The notes beneath the pieces are model-generated. The model was not told where the DNA came from and ran no database searches. It worked only from the letters and a program-made list of their open reading frames with translations. Below are positions 22,213 through 34,312 of a stretch of 64,000 nt of DNA, in pieces. This stretch comes from Pelmatolapia mariae. Lineage: Eukaryota > Chordata > Actinopteri > Cichliformes > Cichlidae. Numbering within the stretch: the first letter of the stretch is position 1; each line of letters opens with the position of its first letter. Made by a program: the position numbers and the translations under genes. The stretch lies in assembly GCF_036321145.2 (NCBI RefSeq), contig NC_086238.1, forward strand, positions 23,397,501-23,461,500. Direction: 5' to 3'.

Positions 22213-22861
22213 GGCTGTGTGCAGGCAGGCAGAGAGGAAGGACCCAAAACGCAGGACTCACGGAAGCGAAAGTAACTCAGAATGAACTGCTTTATTGCAG
22301 GCTGCTTACCAAACAGAAGACTAACTAAACTGGAAAATATAAACTAATCAGGCAGGCAAAAACAGGTAACAGGACGCACAGCAGAAACTGAGGGTGAGTA
22401 GACGTTGACGACGCGACACCGAGTAGGGGAAGACACAGACACTAAATACAAGAGGTGAACGGAGCGAAGAGGAAACAGCTGGGAGACACGGCTGACGCTG
22501 ATTACACTGACGAGACAGGGAGAGCACAAAGCTGAACGCACTGACATAGGACACAGACCTACAGAATAAAACAGGAAGCACACGACAGACAGAGACACAG
22601 ACGCAGACTCATAAGCAGGCATAAGGACATCATGGACAGACAGAGAAGACTAAGCACAGGCAACCTAAACTAAACATGAGGGCAGGATAACGAAACCCAA
22701 ACCAGAAATAATCATCATCATCCCCAGATAGCTTAAAGAAACAGAATACAATCACAATCAAAACAGCATCACCCGAGAATAAGAACTAATCCATAATGCA
22801 GAGATAAACCAAAACCTAAGGAACTCAAAATGCTGGGTCGAACCGACCCAGGACCGTAACA
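22207..22861 (-). repeat. 5' LTR of the young element
   Basis: In minus-strand order the LTR opens TGTTACGGTCC, contains a small hairpin CTGGGTCG-GTT-CGACCCAG in early U3, a TATA-like TATTTA, the predicted start of R, an AATAAA signal and a U5 ending ATGACA. The final six bases hold the start codon of the ORF. From the predicted transcript start to that ATG I see no other ATG, so it is the first start codon of the RNA. Confidence 0.9.
22443..22448 (-). promoter_or_regulatory. TATA-like box of the 5' LTR
   Basis: TATTTA on the minus strand. The stretch about 31 bases downstream begins GTCGCGTCGT, so initiation there would put this motif at the very 5' end of the RNA. Its complement lies in the primer-binding site. 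Confidence 0.5.
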
Positions 22862-22866
22862 TTACC

Positions 22867-24463
22867 TACTCCATGTTTTTCCAGATTTTCATAACCTGAA
22901 GATGATTTACATTCTCTGTTCTCTCTGAATTTATTGGGTTTTCACACATTACCGACTGAATAAATTAAAAGGGGTTGCCAAATTTGATCATTTCTGGACT
23001 CGATTACAATACTGGACTTTTTTTTCCGTTATGTACCCTTGTAGATAATAATTTACAAATCCAGTATTTCAACTGAACTTCAGACTAATTCTGTCTTAAT
23101 AACAATGCTTATTAACAATGCTTTCCTGTCAAATCGTCTTGCTTGTTCTCACTCTTGTTATATTTGGTGTAACACTTGCATATCATTTCACTTAAGTAAA
23201 ATAATATCTTCTTATCAAATATAAATATTATCCTGGTATGTGTAAGTCATCATTTGTGATGACCTATTTCTACCCTTATTCCAACCCTAGGCTATTAGAA
23301 TTATATCAGTAGTTTTATTTATTTATTTTTAATTTTTATCTATTTAAGAATTATTTATCCAAGCACAATCAAAGGACAAGAAAATCAGTCATTCACTCAG
23401 CCTGAGAGCAGGGGAAGGTGGAGTTAATTTGACTGTAAATGAGAGCTGCCTCCATCAACTCGTAAACTGAGCTAAACCTTTTTTTTTTTAATCGTTTGAG
23501 TTTATCATTTGTTAGTTAATTACTAAACACCTGTTTAGTAATTAACAGATTATATTTTGTTGTTCAGATTATATTTTATGTTACATTTTAAATGACAAAG
23601 TAAGGGAAGCAATGTTTACGTCAAGTCTGGTGTTGCCTTGCAAATGATCTGATAAATGATTATCAGAAATTGAACACTGGTATTGGCACTGTAGTATTGG
23701 GAGATCTGTGTTGATCTGTGTTCCAACACACTGGAACTGGAAAACATCAGACTGGTACATAGTTACTCACAAACCTGTTCATTTGATATAATGACAGTTA
23801 AGATAACTGAAATAAATAAATAAAGATCACAAAACTTTTTCCGCATTAAGGTCACTTGTGATAAAGTCTTAACACTCAAAAGTATTTTGCACACCGGACT
23901 TTTATGTTAAAAACAGCTCCACCACATAGTGATTTAACCATATCTTCTAAATATGAAATAATATAAAATAATATAAAAAGCTCAGATATAATATATAAAA
24001 GATAAGAATTCCAGGGACTCACCTGTCCCACAGTTTAACACTCCTACATGAGTTGGTGCAGCAGCCAGCAGATATCAGAGCTGTAAAAATAAACCAGCAG
24101 AAATCATCAGAAACTGGATACTCTTAGTTAAGATTAGTAATTGTTGTACACACATGCACACACAGTGAAAAAATGTATCTCCTCACACTGAATTGCCTCA
24201 ATGATGAGTGTTTTCCCATGATGTCAATCCTCCTTCATTCTCAGGTAAGAGTCATGCTATGCTTCCACAGTCAGCAATAAATTACTCAGTGATATAATGA
24301 CTGCAAAAACTGGTTCTCATCCCTGTCTTGAGTTGTGACTAATTGTGTTTCTGTTACTCAAATACAAGCCAGTCAGTCAGGAACAGAGCCAGCCATGCCA
24401 AATATTGTCACTGTCTACCACACACATAATTACACTGAGGAGGAGGAAAAAGGAAAAACTATT
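22867..24463. other. Non-coding spacer between two LTR elements
   Basis: AT-rich DNA with short A/T runs and AATAAATAAATAA near 23812. No gene or clear repeat. Confidence 0.55.
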
Positions 24464-24467
24464 AACC

Positions 24468-25370
24468 TGTCATCCAGGGAAGGGCGGATTTTGTTTTGAA
24501 GTTAGTTTGCTGTGTTTTAATGTGGAGTGTTTTTATTTTTATTTTTTGTATTGCATGTTTTGCTTATATCTTGTGGAGTGTTTTTATTTGTATTGCATGT
24601 TTTGGTTACATCTGTCAATTTGTCCTGGAGAGACTCCGCCTTTTCCCGTTTTATTAATTGGACACACCTGAGAGGTGACAGCGGGCGGTGATTTAGAGAG
24701 AGTGCTCAGAGATGCAGGGGGTGCTGGTGAAGGTTGCCGTGCAGGACGTGGGAGAGCATACGACGCCAGCTTGCAGAGAAGCGGAGGGAGCTGTTCTGCT
24801 GCTGGAATAACAACAAGACCAGATCACGCTACGGTGGGGAATCAGTGGCAGCGGGACAGCGCCCTACCTCCCACGGCGAGACGGTCTGGTGCCGATTGGC
24901 GTGCTACACGAAAGCGGCGGGCAGAGTTAAGAGCTCTGCCCATCCGGGGTAAGTCTCGCGACTTATCCCACTCTAATAAAATGTAGCCGCTATAAGAGTA
25001 GTGACTGTCGCTGCCCCTGTCTTCCAGCATGCCGGAGCGGAAACACTGCTAGGACGACGAGGACGCCGCCGGGTTTCCCTTTCTGCTCCGATCGGCTGGA
25101 TTTTTAACTTTTAGTGACTTTTATACCGTGGCGGACGCCACTGGACTTTTAATCTTTGTGTTTTATTGATTTTTATCGTGTTTTTCCCTGGCCAGGGTTG
25201 TTTTAATTCATTTTACATTTTTAACTGTTTAAATATAATAAATTATATTTTAGTCATACAGTTTTTATTCAGTCTATTCCCTTGGCTGCTCACTGCTCCG
25301 TCCGTTTTTGGGGAGGGTTTCCCTCCCCAAACACACCTGTGTTAAATCACAATCACATTCCTCTGTTACA
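24468..25370 (+). repeat. 5' LTR of the Gypsy element
   Basis: Begins TGTCATCCAGGG and ends CTGTTACA. The next bases are TAATTGGCATTGTCGACA, a likely primer-binding region whose tRNA I cannot name. AATAAA-type signals occur near 24975 and 25240. It contains GGGGTAAGTC followed about 75 bases later by TGTCTTCCAG, which resembles a short intron. Confidence 0.85.
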
Positions 25371-25436
25371 TAATTGGCATTGTCGACATAGGATACGGAG
25401 TTAAGAGCAGTTGGGGTAGTCAGGGGAATAGCAAAT

Positions 25437-26279
25437 ATGATGATGCCTGTATATCCCAGAGCCCCGTGGCTGCCGAAATTTAAAGGGCCTGATCAGGATG
25501 TGCAATATCAGGATTGGAAGGAGCAGATGCAGGGGCTATTGGGATCGCAGGATTTGCCTGAAGTGAGGAAAGTTGCTATTGTGTTGGGAGCGCTAGCAGG
25601 TGAGGCTAAACGGCAGGTCAGTGTTCTCGAAACCAGTGACAGAGACCAAGTACAAAAAATCTTTTCTTTTCTAGATTCTTTATATGATGATCGTGTCCCT
25701 ACCCCAGTTTTAAGGTCACAGTTTTTCAGTTGCACTCAGAAACCAAGTGAAACTATATCCTCGTTTATTTTGCGGTTGAGGGAATTATACTGTAGGTTGC
25801 GAAAGCATGATCCAGATAATGTCCCCTCTGATGCAGCCCTGCGAGATTAATTGTTGCTAGGATTGCGGGAGGGCCCTGTAAGTCAGGCATTGAAGGTCTA
25901 TGTGCGGCGTAACCCAAATCAAGATTTTGCTGCCATACGCCAGGAGGCACTGCTGCTAGACTCAGAACATGTACAGCCCCAGTCTGAGGTAACCTGCCTG
26001 TCTGTAACTAAGTCTCATGCTCCTCTTAAGGTTGAACAGAAAGAAGATTGGAGACAGGTGTTAAAGCAGGAGATACTGGGGGATGTCAAGTCACAAATGA
26101 AGGGATTGGCACAAGAGCTAGTAAGAGAAATTAGAGGCCTCACTCAGCCGGCTGTAGCTACTCCACCGCCTGCACCTCAGTTTAGGAGAGGACCGCGACG
26201 ACCAAATGTTAGCTGGGATGCCCAAGGTCGGCCCATCTGTCGGAGGTGTAAATAAGCAGGACATATAGCTAGGTTTTGC
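25437..26279 (+). pseudogene. Gypsy gag, two in-frame stops
   Basis: The frame from 25437 codes a capsid-like protein (WLPKFKGPDQD; YQDWKEQMQGLLG; SQFFSCTQKPSETISSFILR), similar in style to Gag proteins of the PNMA-type Gypsy group. A TAA at 25848-25850 interrupts it at codon 138; the same frame continues to about 26255. It then shows a CCHC zinc knuckle (CRRC, then H and C at the right spacing) broken by a second TAA at 26253-26255 between its second Cys and the His. The product would be nucleic-acid-binding capsid protein. Both stops disable it. Confidence 0.85.
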
Positions 26280-26665
26280 CAGACCTCCATGTCTTCTCAC
26301 CAAAGTTTAAACTAGATAACCCTGCTGCTGAGGTCCGAGGGGCGGGGGCTTTTGGTTCACCTAAGGAATTAAGGGCCACAGAAACATTCATTGGGCAGTG
26401 TCCAACAGTAAAAATAGTGATCGAGGGGGTGGAGCTTCAAGGCCTGTTAGATACAGGGTCACAAGTGACTTTGATACAGGAGAGTTTGTTTAATGAGCAT
26501 TTTTCCAGGCTAAGCTTGAGAAAACTCCAACCGCCTTTAAGCTGAGAGCCGCCAATGGTCTGGAAATTCCCTATACCACCTATGCTGTCCTGGACATGGA
26601 AATAGAAGGTGTTAAGGTTCCTGGACGCGGGGTTGTGGTGGTAAAAGATGATGCACCCACTGATT
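26276..26665 (+). pseudogene. Gypsy aspartic protease region, frameshifted
   Basis: A frame from 26276 contains the aspartic-protease motif LLDTGSQVTL at about 26447-26476. It ends at a stop at 26543. The protein sense continues in another frame (26596-26660) and shifts again into the pol frame near 26660. At least two frameshifts therefore separate protease from reverse transcriptase in this copy. The shift from gag into protease may be a natural programmed one and is not counted. Confidence 0.75.
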
Positions 26666-29600
26666 GTTGGTATGAATGTTGTCACTGTCTGTTGGAATGT
26701 ACTCAAGTGGCCGGAAAAGACTGCTCCTGTCCCACAGCAATTAACGAATCAACAGGCCTGGAGGACTGCCTTCGCAACATGCAGACGGATAGAAGCGAAT
26801 ACAGTGGAGGACAGAATGGTGGGGTATGTACGGCTAGCTGGCCGATGCAAAATTAAAGTTCCCCCAAGGAGTGAAATCATGGTGTGGGGCCGGGCTCAGA
26901 CGGGTCCGCAAGGAACAGATTATTGTGCCCTGGTGGAGGCACTGCCTGAAGCACCTGATGTGGGGGTGGCGAGAACGCTCGTCATGGTAAAGGCCGGGAG
27001 AGTGCCAGTGAGGATTTGTAACCCACACCCCTATCCTCTTTTTATAGGTCGCTACCAGAAATTGGGAAAGCTATCCTGCATAGATGAAGCCGATATACAT
27101 GGTTCACAGGACCTGAGCCTGTCCCTTGGGGCAGATGTTGTGGTGGAGGTGGCTCTGGTGGACAGTGGCACCCCCGCGGAGGATGAGGGATTACCTGAGG
27201 AGATGAGTAAACTGATTGAAAGACCTGATCTGTCTGAACTGCAACAGGGCGAGCTGCGTGCTTTACTGCTTAAATGGGAGAAGGTGTTCTCTAAGGATGA
27301 TGAAGATTTTGGGAGGACTGACCTGGTGCATCATTGCATCCCCACAGGTGATGCAGCCCCCATTAGAGAGAGGTATCGTCCCTTGCCCCCTGCAATGTAT
27401 AAAGAAATGAGGAGCCTCTTGGCAGATATGATGGAAAAGGGAGTTATCAGGGAAAGCTGTAGCCCATGGGCTGCACCCATTGTTTTGGTGAGGAAAAAAG
27501 ATGGCACCTGGAGGTTCTGTGTGGACTACAGAAAATTGAATGCGGTGACACATAAGGATGCTTTCCCCCTGCCACGAATAGAAGAGACATTGACAAGCCT
27601 CACTCGAGCGCAGTGGTTTTCCACGCTGGACTTAGCCAGTGGGTACTGGCAGGTCCAAATGGACCCGACAGACAGGGAGAAGACTGCTTTTACTACCCCG
27701 GTCGGGTTGTTTGAGTTCGAGCGGATGCCGTTTGGTCTGTGCAATGCACCCGCTACATTTCAACGGCTGATGCAGCACTGTTTGAGTGGACAGATTGCAG
27801 AGTCCTTGTTGGTGTACTTAGATGATATTATCATTTATTCACCTGACTTTTCTTCTCATTTACAGCATCTAGATGAAGTGTTTCAGAGGCTGTGGCGTCA
27901 TGGGTTGAAGTTACAGCCGAACAAGTGCAAGTTCCTGCAACAGGAGGTGAAATTTCTGGGGCATGTGGTGGATATGTGTGGTGTAAGACCAGACCCTGAT
28001 AAAATTTCTGCAGTTGTGGATTGGCCGGTCCCTGATACCATCAGACAAGTAAGATCTTTTCTGGGCCTGGCTGGCTACTACAGACGTTTTGTATCCGGCT
28101 TTGCTAAAATCGCACGCCTTTTAAATGCATTATTGACAGGGGTCCCTGTGAACAAGAAAGCAGACCATCGCAAAGTGCAGTGGTCCCCAGAATGTCAAAC
28201 GGGATTTGAGGCCCTCAAAGCAGCTTTAACGCAAGCACCTGTTTTAGCATACGCAGATTACTCACTTCCATTTATTGTGTATACTGATGCCAGTGGTCAC
28301 GGGCTGGGAGCCGTTCTAGCCCAGGTTCAAGAAGGCCAAGAAAGGGTAATAGCGTACGCCAGCAGAAGCTTACACCACACGGAACGGAATGACGCCAACT
28401 ATAGTTCCTTCAAGTTGGAGCTGTTAGCCCTTAAATGGGCAGTTACCGAAAAGTTTAAAGACTATCTGACTGGTGCACGATTCATTGTGTATACTGATAA
28501 TAACCCTGTGGCCCATTTACAGTCTGCTCGCTTGGGTGCAGTAGAACAACGTTGGGTTGCCCAGCTGGCCTCTTTCGACTACGAGATTAAGTACCATTCG
28601 GGTAAGAGCAATATTAATGCTGATGCCCTTTCCCGATTCCCCACTGTCCCAGCAGAGCACTTGGAAGCGCCTGGATCAGAGCGTGGAGTCACTTCAGCAG
28701 CCATTGAACTGACCTGTGAGGCAGAGGGGAGTGACTGGGCAGAAGCACAAGCTGGCGATCCGGATATTCAAGTGGTAAAGCAACTTGTGGAAGCCCAGGT
28801 CGCGCCTACAAAGTTAGAACGTCAGACATTGTCACATGGTGCTCGGCGACTCCTGCAGCAACAAAAAAGACTTCTGATCAAAGACGGAATACTGTGCCGT
28901 AAAGTGCTGGACGAATATACCCAGGAGATTTGTTATCAAGTTGTGTGTCCCAGTTCCAGGTGCCATGAGGTGTGGCGGAGGATCCATGAGGCTGCTGCCC
29001 ATGCGGGGGTAGACCGAACCCTCTCTCGGATACGGCAGCGGTTCTACTGGGTTAACATGGAAGGGCAGGTACGTCAGTTTCATCTGGGTTATGTCCGCTG
29101 TAGTTTACAGAAGGAGAGAGTAGAACCTAGGGCTCCACTACACCCTATTTCAGTCTCATACCCTTTGGAGGTTGTAGGCATGGATTTCCTGTCCTTAGGC
29201 CGGCCCACTGACACTTATCAGAACATACTTGTGGTTACTGATTTGTTTACACGGTTCGCTTGGGCTATTCCTACAATAAACCAAACAGCAGAGACTACAG
29301 TAAAGGCTTTGTGGAAGTATGTGATACAGCCATTCGGTTGCCCAGGCCGGCTCCACTCCAACCGTGGGTCTAATTTCGAATCTGCATTAATGAAACAACT
29401 CTGTGATACCTATGGTATAACTAAAAGTCGCACGACATCTTACCACCCCGCGGGGAATGGTAGTGTAGAACGTTTCAATCAGACCCTATTGAACATGCTT
29501 CGCTCACTAGAATCAGTTAGACAGAGTCAGTGGGTAGAAAATCTGCCAGAGCTCGTTCATGCTTATAACAATACTATCCATAGTTCCACAGGTTACGCGC

Positions 29601-30226
29601 CTGCCTATTTGATGTTTGGTCGACACTTGAGACTTCCCATGGACGTGGCATTAGGCGTGGCCCCCCAGCAGGCGAGGCAGGATGTAAGTGAGTGGGTGTA
29701 TTCTCATCAACAGAAACTCTCCCTAGCTTACCGTTTGGCTGGGCAGAGGATGTATAGTGCTGCCTCCCAACACAAAAGCCAGTATGAGAAGAGAGGTTGT
29801 ACCCTCCCACTGTTGCCCGGGGAGAGAGTCTGGGTACGTGACCGAAACAGACAGGGTAAAGGAAAACTGTGTTCCTGGTGGTCTGCTGAGCCGTATATGG
29901 TGTTGGAACAAGTGGGAGATACGGGCTTAGTGTATAAGGTCAAACCAGAAAAGGGAGGTAATATACAAACTTTACACAGGAATGCCTTGAAAGTGTGCAT
30001 TGCTCCTCAAACAGACTTTACTCCTCCTACAGAGGAGCCAACCACAGACACTTCGGATTTTGTTTTGAAGTTAGTTTGCTGTGTTTTAATGTGGAGTGTT
30101 TTTATTTTTATTTTTTGTATTGCATGTTTTGCTTATATCTTGTGGAGTGTTTTTATTTATATTGCATGTTTTGGTTACATCTGTCAATTTGTCCTGGAGA
30201 GACTCCGCCTTTTCCCGTTTTATTAA
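26648..30226 (+). pseudogene. Gypsy pol: RT, RNase H, integrase
   Basis: A 1192-codon open frame. Reverse transcriptase has FCVDYRKLN at about residue 290 and YLDD near 390. RNase H has YTDAS near 545. The integrase zinc domain has paired His near 780, but the expected first Cys of its CxxC pair is Tyr (YVRC). In the catalytic core D865 (VVTDLF) and E941 (GSVERFNQ) are present with DD35E spacing, but the second acidic position, residue 905, is Asn (HSNRG). A GPY/F-like tail (WSAEPYMVLEQ) follows. The frame runs into the 3' LTR. RT and RNase H look intact; integrase should be inactive. Confidence 0.9.
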
Positions 30227-30939
30227 TTGGACACACCTGAGAGGTGACAGCGGGCGGTGATTTAGAGAGAGTGCTCAGAGATGCAGGGGGTGCTGGTGAA
30301 GGTTGCCGTGCAGGACATGGGAGAGCATATGACGCCAGCTTGCAGAGAAGCGGAGGGAGCTGTTCTGCTGCTGGAATAACAACGAGACCAGATCACGCTA
30401 CGGTGGGGAATCAGTGGCAGCGGGACAGCACCCTACCTCCCACGGCGAGACGGTCTGGTGCCGATTGGCGTGCTACATGAAAGCAGCGGGCAGAGTTAAG
30501 AGCTCTGCCCATCCGGGGTAAGTCTCGCGACTTATCCCACTCTAATAAACTGTAGCCGCTATAAGAGTAGTGACTGTCGCTGCCCCTGTCTTCCAGCATG
30601 CCTGAGCGGAAACACTGCTAGGACGCCGCCGGGTTTCCCTTTCTGCTCCGATCGGCTGGATTTTTAACTTTTAGTGACTTTTATACCGTGGCGGACGCCA
30701 CTGGACTTTTAATCTTTGTGTTTTATTGATTTTTATCGTGTTTTTCCCTGGCCAGGGTTGTTTTAATTCATTTTTAACTTTTTAACTGTTTAAATATAAT
30801 AAATTATATTTTAGTCATACAGTTTTTATTTCAGTTTATTCCCTTGGCTGCTCACTGCTCCGTCCGTTTTTGGGGAGGGTTTCCCTCCCCAAACACACCT
30901 GTGTTAAATCACAATCACACATCACATTGCACCGTTACA
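30054..30939 (+). repeat. 3' LTR of the Gypsy element, 5' end missing
   Basis: Matches the 5' LTR from CGGATTTTG onward but lacks its first ~17 bases (TGTCATCCAGGGAAGGG). No polypurine tract precedes it. A small deletion after insertion most likely removed the tract and the LTR edge. As a result the pol frame runs into the LTR up to 30226. Confidence 0.8.
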
Positions 30940-30943
30940 AACC

Positions 30944-33769
30944 AAATCACTCGTGAATTTTATGTTGTTGTCATAGAGGGAAGTTGTCCGAAACGAAGAA
31001 GTCAGCTCTGTCTGAAGAGGTTAAAAGAAGACTTCCTAGACCTCGAACAAAACATTGCACTCATTGATATATAAATGCCAGGGAATTTTCATTTACATTA
31101 GTTACTTGTAGCTTTAGTTACATACAAATGATGGACACTAAATGTAAACCTGCCTTTACATTTAAAATATTATCAGAAACTAGAAGATACTGTAGAAGAT
31201 GCTATAGTTCAAATGACGTCTCTCTTAAAGTTTTACCATTAAATGCTTTTTCCAGAATTCCAAACTGTTATAAATTTGAAAACCCCACATCCAACCCAAA
31301 CCTTAGATGGGTGACCAGTGTTCTCTTGGAGATTAAGGGCTTGATTTAGTAACACGCTGTGCCAGTACAAACTGGGTTTTGCTGTAAAAATTGTTTTTGT
31401 TTTTTTTAAAGTACTGTATTTACAAGGAGAGTGCAGTGATAAGACTGCACGTTACAGATTTTTGTGACTGGCCCAGCTTGATATTGAAATGAACCAGCTG
31501 CGCCTGTGTTCAGAAAACAGTTTCAACAACTTTCGGAAATCACCCGTAAAACTAACCACATATACGAGCTCACATGAGGTTAACAGTAATCGATGAGGTA
31601 TGTGGGAGGATGTTCATATATTAAGTGGACTTGGGTTAAACAGCTGTTGAACCAAAACCCTTAGTGCTGCTACACTCATCAAAGCTGGACAGTGCAGGTG
31701 GAATACTGACAGAGAAGACGACCAAATGCAGATGTGTTTGTCCTGTGTAAACAGGAGATTTTGCCCAGACCACAGTGACAGTGAACACATGCTGTGATTA
31801 TATAACCAGTGTTTCCGGCAGTTTACCATGCTTACACTGGAGGCCTGCTGCATGTGCTTCACCACTCCAAGTGAGCATGTGGCACAGCAGCTGTAGGGAG
31901 GAAGAAAGGCTGACCGCTGACTGTGGTCATCTAGCAACTCTAACACAGATTAACCACTCAGTTTGTGTGTACCCGTGTGTGTGAAGATGCTGAATATTCT
32001 AATTAAACAGCAAGCACGGACAATTCTTTGAATCAACGGTGCTACTCTCTGATTGTTTCTCGTGCACTGAGAGTGCCCTCATTCTCATGTTGACCTGTTT
32101 ACACCTCTGGTTGTGTCCCAGTGGTCCAAGCTGTCAAGACACACAGACATACACAGAAAGGGAGAAAGAAAAAGAGAGAGAGGACAAGCCCCTGGGCTGG
32201 TTCACAGCTGTGTGCTCTGCTTCGCTTGAATGCACTTCACTGCGTGCGCCATGAAGAGTGATGGACAAAAAGAGGGATAGTGTGTGTGCACGTGTTTGTG
32301 CCACTGTTCAGTATTTTACTCTGTAGTTTATTTTTCCATTTTTGTTAAGAAAAGATGGAAAAATGAGTTAGAAAAGAACAAGAGCAAAGAAAGAGAAGAA
32401 ATGAGTGATCAAGGGAGAACTGGTCTTTTGTCCACCATCAAAGGGCACAAAAACACACACACATCCGATAGGTGGTAGAGGGACAGAGCAGCAGCGTTTG
32501 TAATTTCTGCAATGCGCAATTATAAACACCCACGCTACCACACACACACGCACATGCAGGTGGTGACTATGTTGCATTTATTTGAATACATAATAGATAA
32601 ACCAGCCTTGGAACTAACACCTGGTCACTTGTGTTTCTCAGATGCTTGTATCTACAAAAGGATGTTAAATGTGTTTGTGTAAAAGTGCGGCAAGTAAAAA
32701 TGATGTGCGCGATGGTCAGTGTACCAGAATACAAAAGAAAGCTCAATTAATATGTCAAATGTGCCTGGTTTGAAATAATAAGAGGAAAAAGCAGGCTTCA
32801 AAGCTGACTGGAGATGAATTGCCAGGGAAGCAGCTGTTGGCCTACTTAGCAGGCCTGTCCTTAACACAGGACCTCTGATCTCACATACACACGCACACAA
32901 GCACATTTGCAAACTTTCAATTACACAAGCTACAAACATAAATTGAATTTGCACATGCAAAAGCAAGCTCCCAGCTTCTGTTGAACTTTGCCATCACTTT
33001 GCTGACCTGCCTGTGTGCCTCACCATTGTATGTGTGTAAAATTACACATTTTTGTGTGAACTCGTGATTTCACTGAATTGTGCCATCCCATCATCCAACA
33101 GACCTTCAGTTCAACCCTTAATGAAGTTTCCAGCTAAATGTTCCCAGGCCTTTTCACTTTCCTGACACACTTTCTAATAAAAGAGGTCCCAATATTCTGT
33201 GTAATATATAGTAAACCTGTACTGGCAAGGTTTTTATGTGAAAATAGAGGAGGTCTGTCAGCCTGCATCATAAAATGCATAAGGGAGATGCTGTAGATGA
33301 ACAGCTAAATTCATTCCAGTGTCAAGCATGTTTACATCTGGGAAATCAACTCCACCCACGCAAAACAACAAATCAAATTTTACATGCAAATAACAAAAGC
33401 AAATAACCCCCATGAGCTAAATCTAGATGACTGAATTTACATTTGTTATAATTTGAAGGTAATCAAGTAAGCTATTTAGCCTATAGTTGCTTAGCAACTA
33501 TCAAAGATTAAGCTAATAGTTCAACAGTTTTAAACTGATGCATCCTCATTTGGTTTCCAAGACTAAGATGAGGAGATTGATACCACTCGCATCTTTGTGT
33601 GTTTGAAATATAAGATATGATAACGAAATTGCAAAATTGTCCCATATCGGCACTAAGCACAGCTAAACACAACAAAACACAAAACAGTAAACTTTAAAGT
33701 GGATAAAAAGTGCAAAAAAGGTATGAATAATCAATTAAAGAATGAATGTTTATTCCACATGATTGCCCC
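30944..33769. other. Non-coding DNA
   Basis: No supported gene. A purine-rich run (GAAAGGGAGAAAGAAAAAGAG) lies near 32156-32183, with short CA-rich stretches near 32450 and 32540. Confidence 0.55.
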
Positions 33770-34312
33770 CCAAAAAGTCCAGGGAGGTAGCCAATCAGGT
33801 CAGCTGTTAGCATTGATTGGGGTTATTGCCCTGTTCTAAAAGCTGTCCTTGAGTCTGCTTGTCCACGACCTCAGCAACCTGATTCTTCTGCTAGACGGCA
33901 GCAGCTTAAACACTCGGTGTCCTGGGTGTGTGCAGTAAGATGCTGTGTGCCCCTTTGAGACAGCGAGTGCTGTACAGGTCCTTCAGGGAGAGAAGAGGAT
34001 GTCCGAAGATTTTTTTGGCCATATTAAAGAAGAAGCATCTTCCCCCAGGCTATTCGGGCCCTGAACCAGGTGTAGGACTGAACTCTCCCACACACATCAC
34101 ATCTCCACACGCACTCTGGTTTTTCTTTTTGCATGCGTCTTATAATTTATAATTTCTTTTTATTAATAAAATCTGTAAATTTTTACAGTGATCTGTAAAT
34201 CTGTAAATATTACTGTCAATTCTTACTGTCATTTAATGGTTGGGCATTGCACAGCAATAAACATTTCACCTCATGTCTGTGTATGGTTGTGTGTGTGACA
34301 AATACAATTTGA
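33770..34312 (+). mobile_element. Probable LINE-like 3' fragment
   Basis: A stretch of common fish-repeat character (CTTGAGTCTGCTTGTCC, GACGGCAGCAGCTTAAACA, GTACAGGTCCTTCAGGGAG). It ends in ATTGCACAGCAATAAACATT followed by GTGACAAATACAATTTGAAT and TTGAATG. The 3' tail with short TTGAAT repeats resembles a non-LTR element end. Family uncertain. Confidence 0.45.

Larger units (their letters stand above)
17624..22861 (-). mobile_element. Young non-autonomous LTR retrotransposon
   Basis: The element is 5238 bp with two 655-bp LTRs (17624-18278 and 22207-22861) that read identical when compared line by line. LTRs start and end TG...CA. A 5-bp target duplication, TTACC, flanks it at 17619-17623 and 22862-22866. 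Element sense is the minus strand: a G-rich polypurine tract adjoins the left LTR and a primer-binding site adjoins the right LTR. There is no gag, protease, reverse transcriptase or integrase. One long ORF fills the interior. Identical LTRs imply a very recent insertion by a partner's enzymes. The self-complementary primer site points to a sushi/Tf1-like Ty3/Gypsy partner, not seen in this window. Confidence 0.92.
24468..30939 (+). mobile_element. Ty3/Gypsy LTR retrotransposon, decayed
   Basis: The 5' LTR spans 24468-25370 and the 3' LTR 30054-30939. A 4-bp duplication AACC lies at 24464-24467 and 30940-30943. Coding order is gag, protease, RT, RNase H, integrase, as in Ty3/Gypsy. The frames carry in-frame stops and frameshifts, and the integrase lacks a catalytic residue, so this copy is dead. 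The LTRs differ by several substitutions and small indels (for example a 9-bp gap near 25050/30622), so it is much older than the element at 17624. Confidence 0.92.

Noticed and set aside
24675..24986. 103-codon ORF in the Gypsy LTR (and its twin at 30244)
   Set aside because: It lies inside LTR leader sequence, differs between the LTRs and has no known domain.
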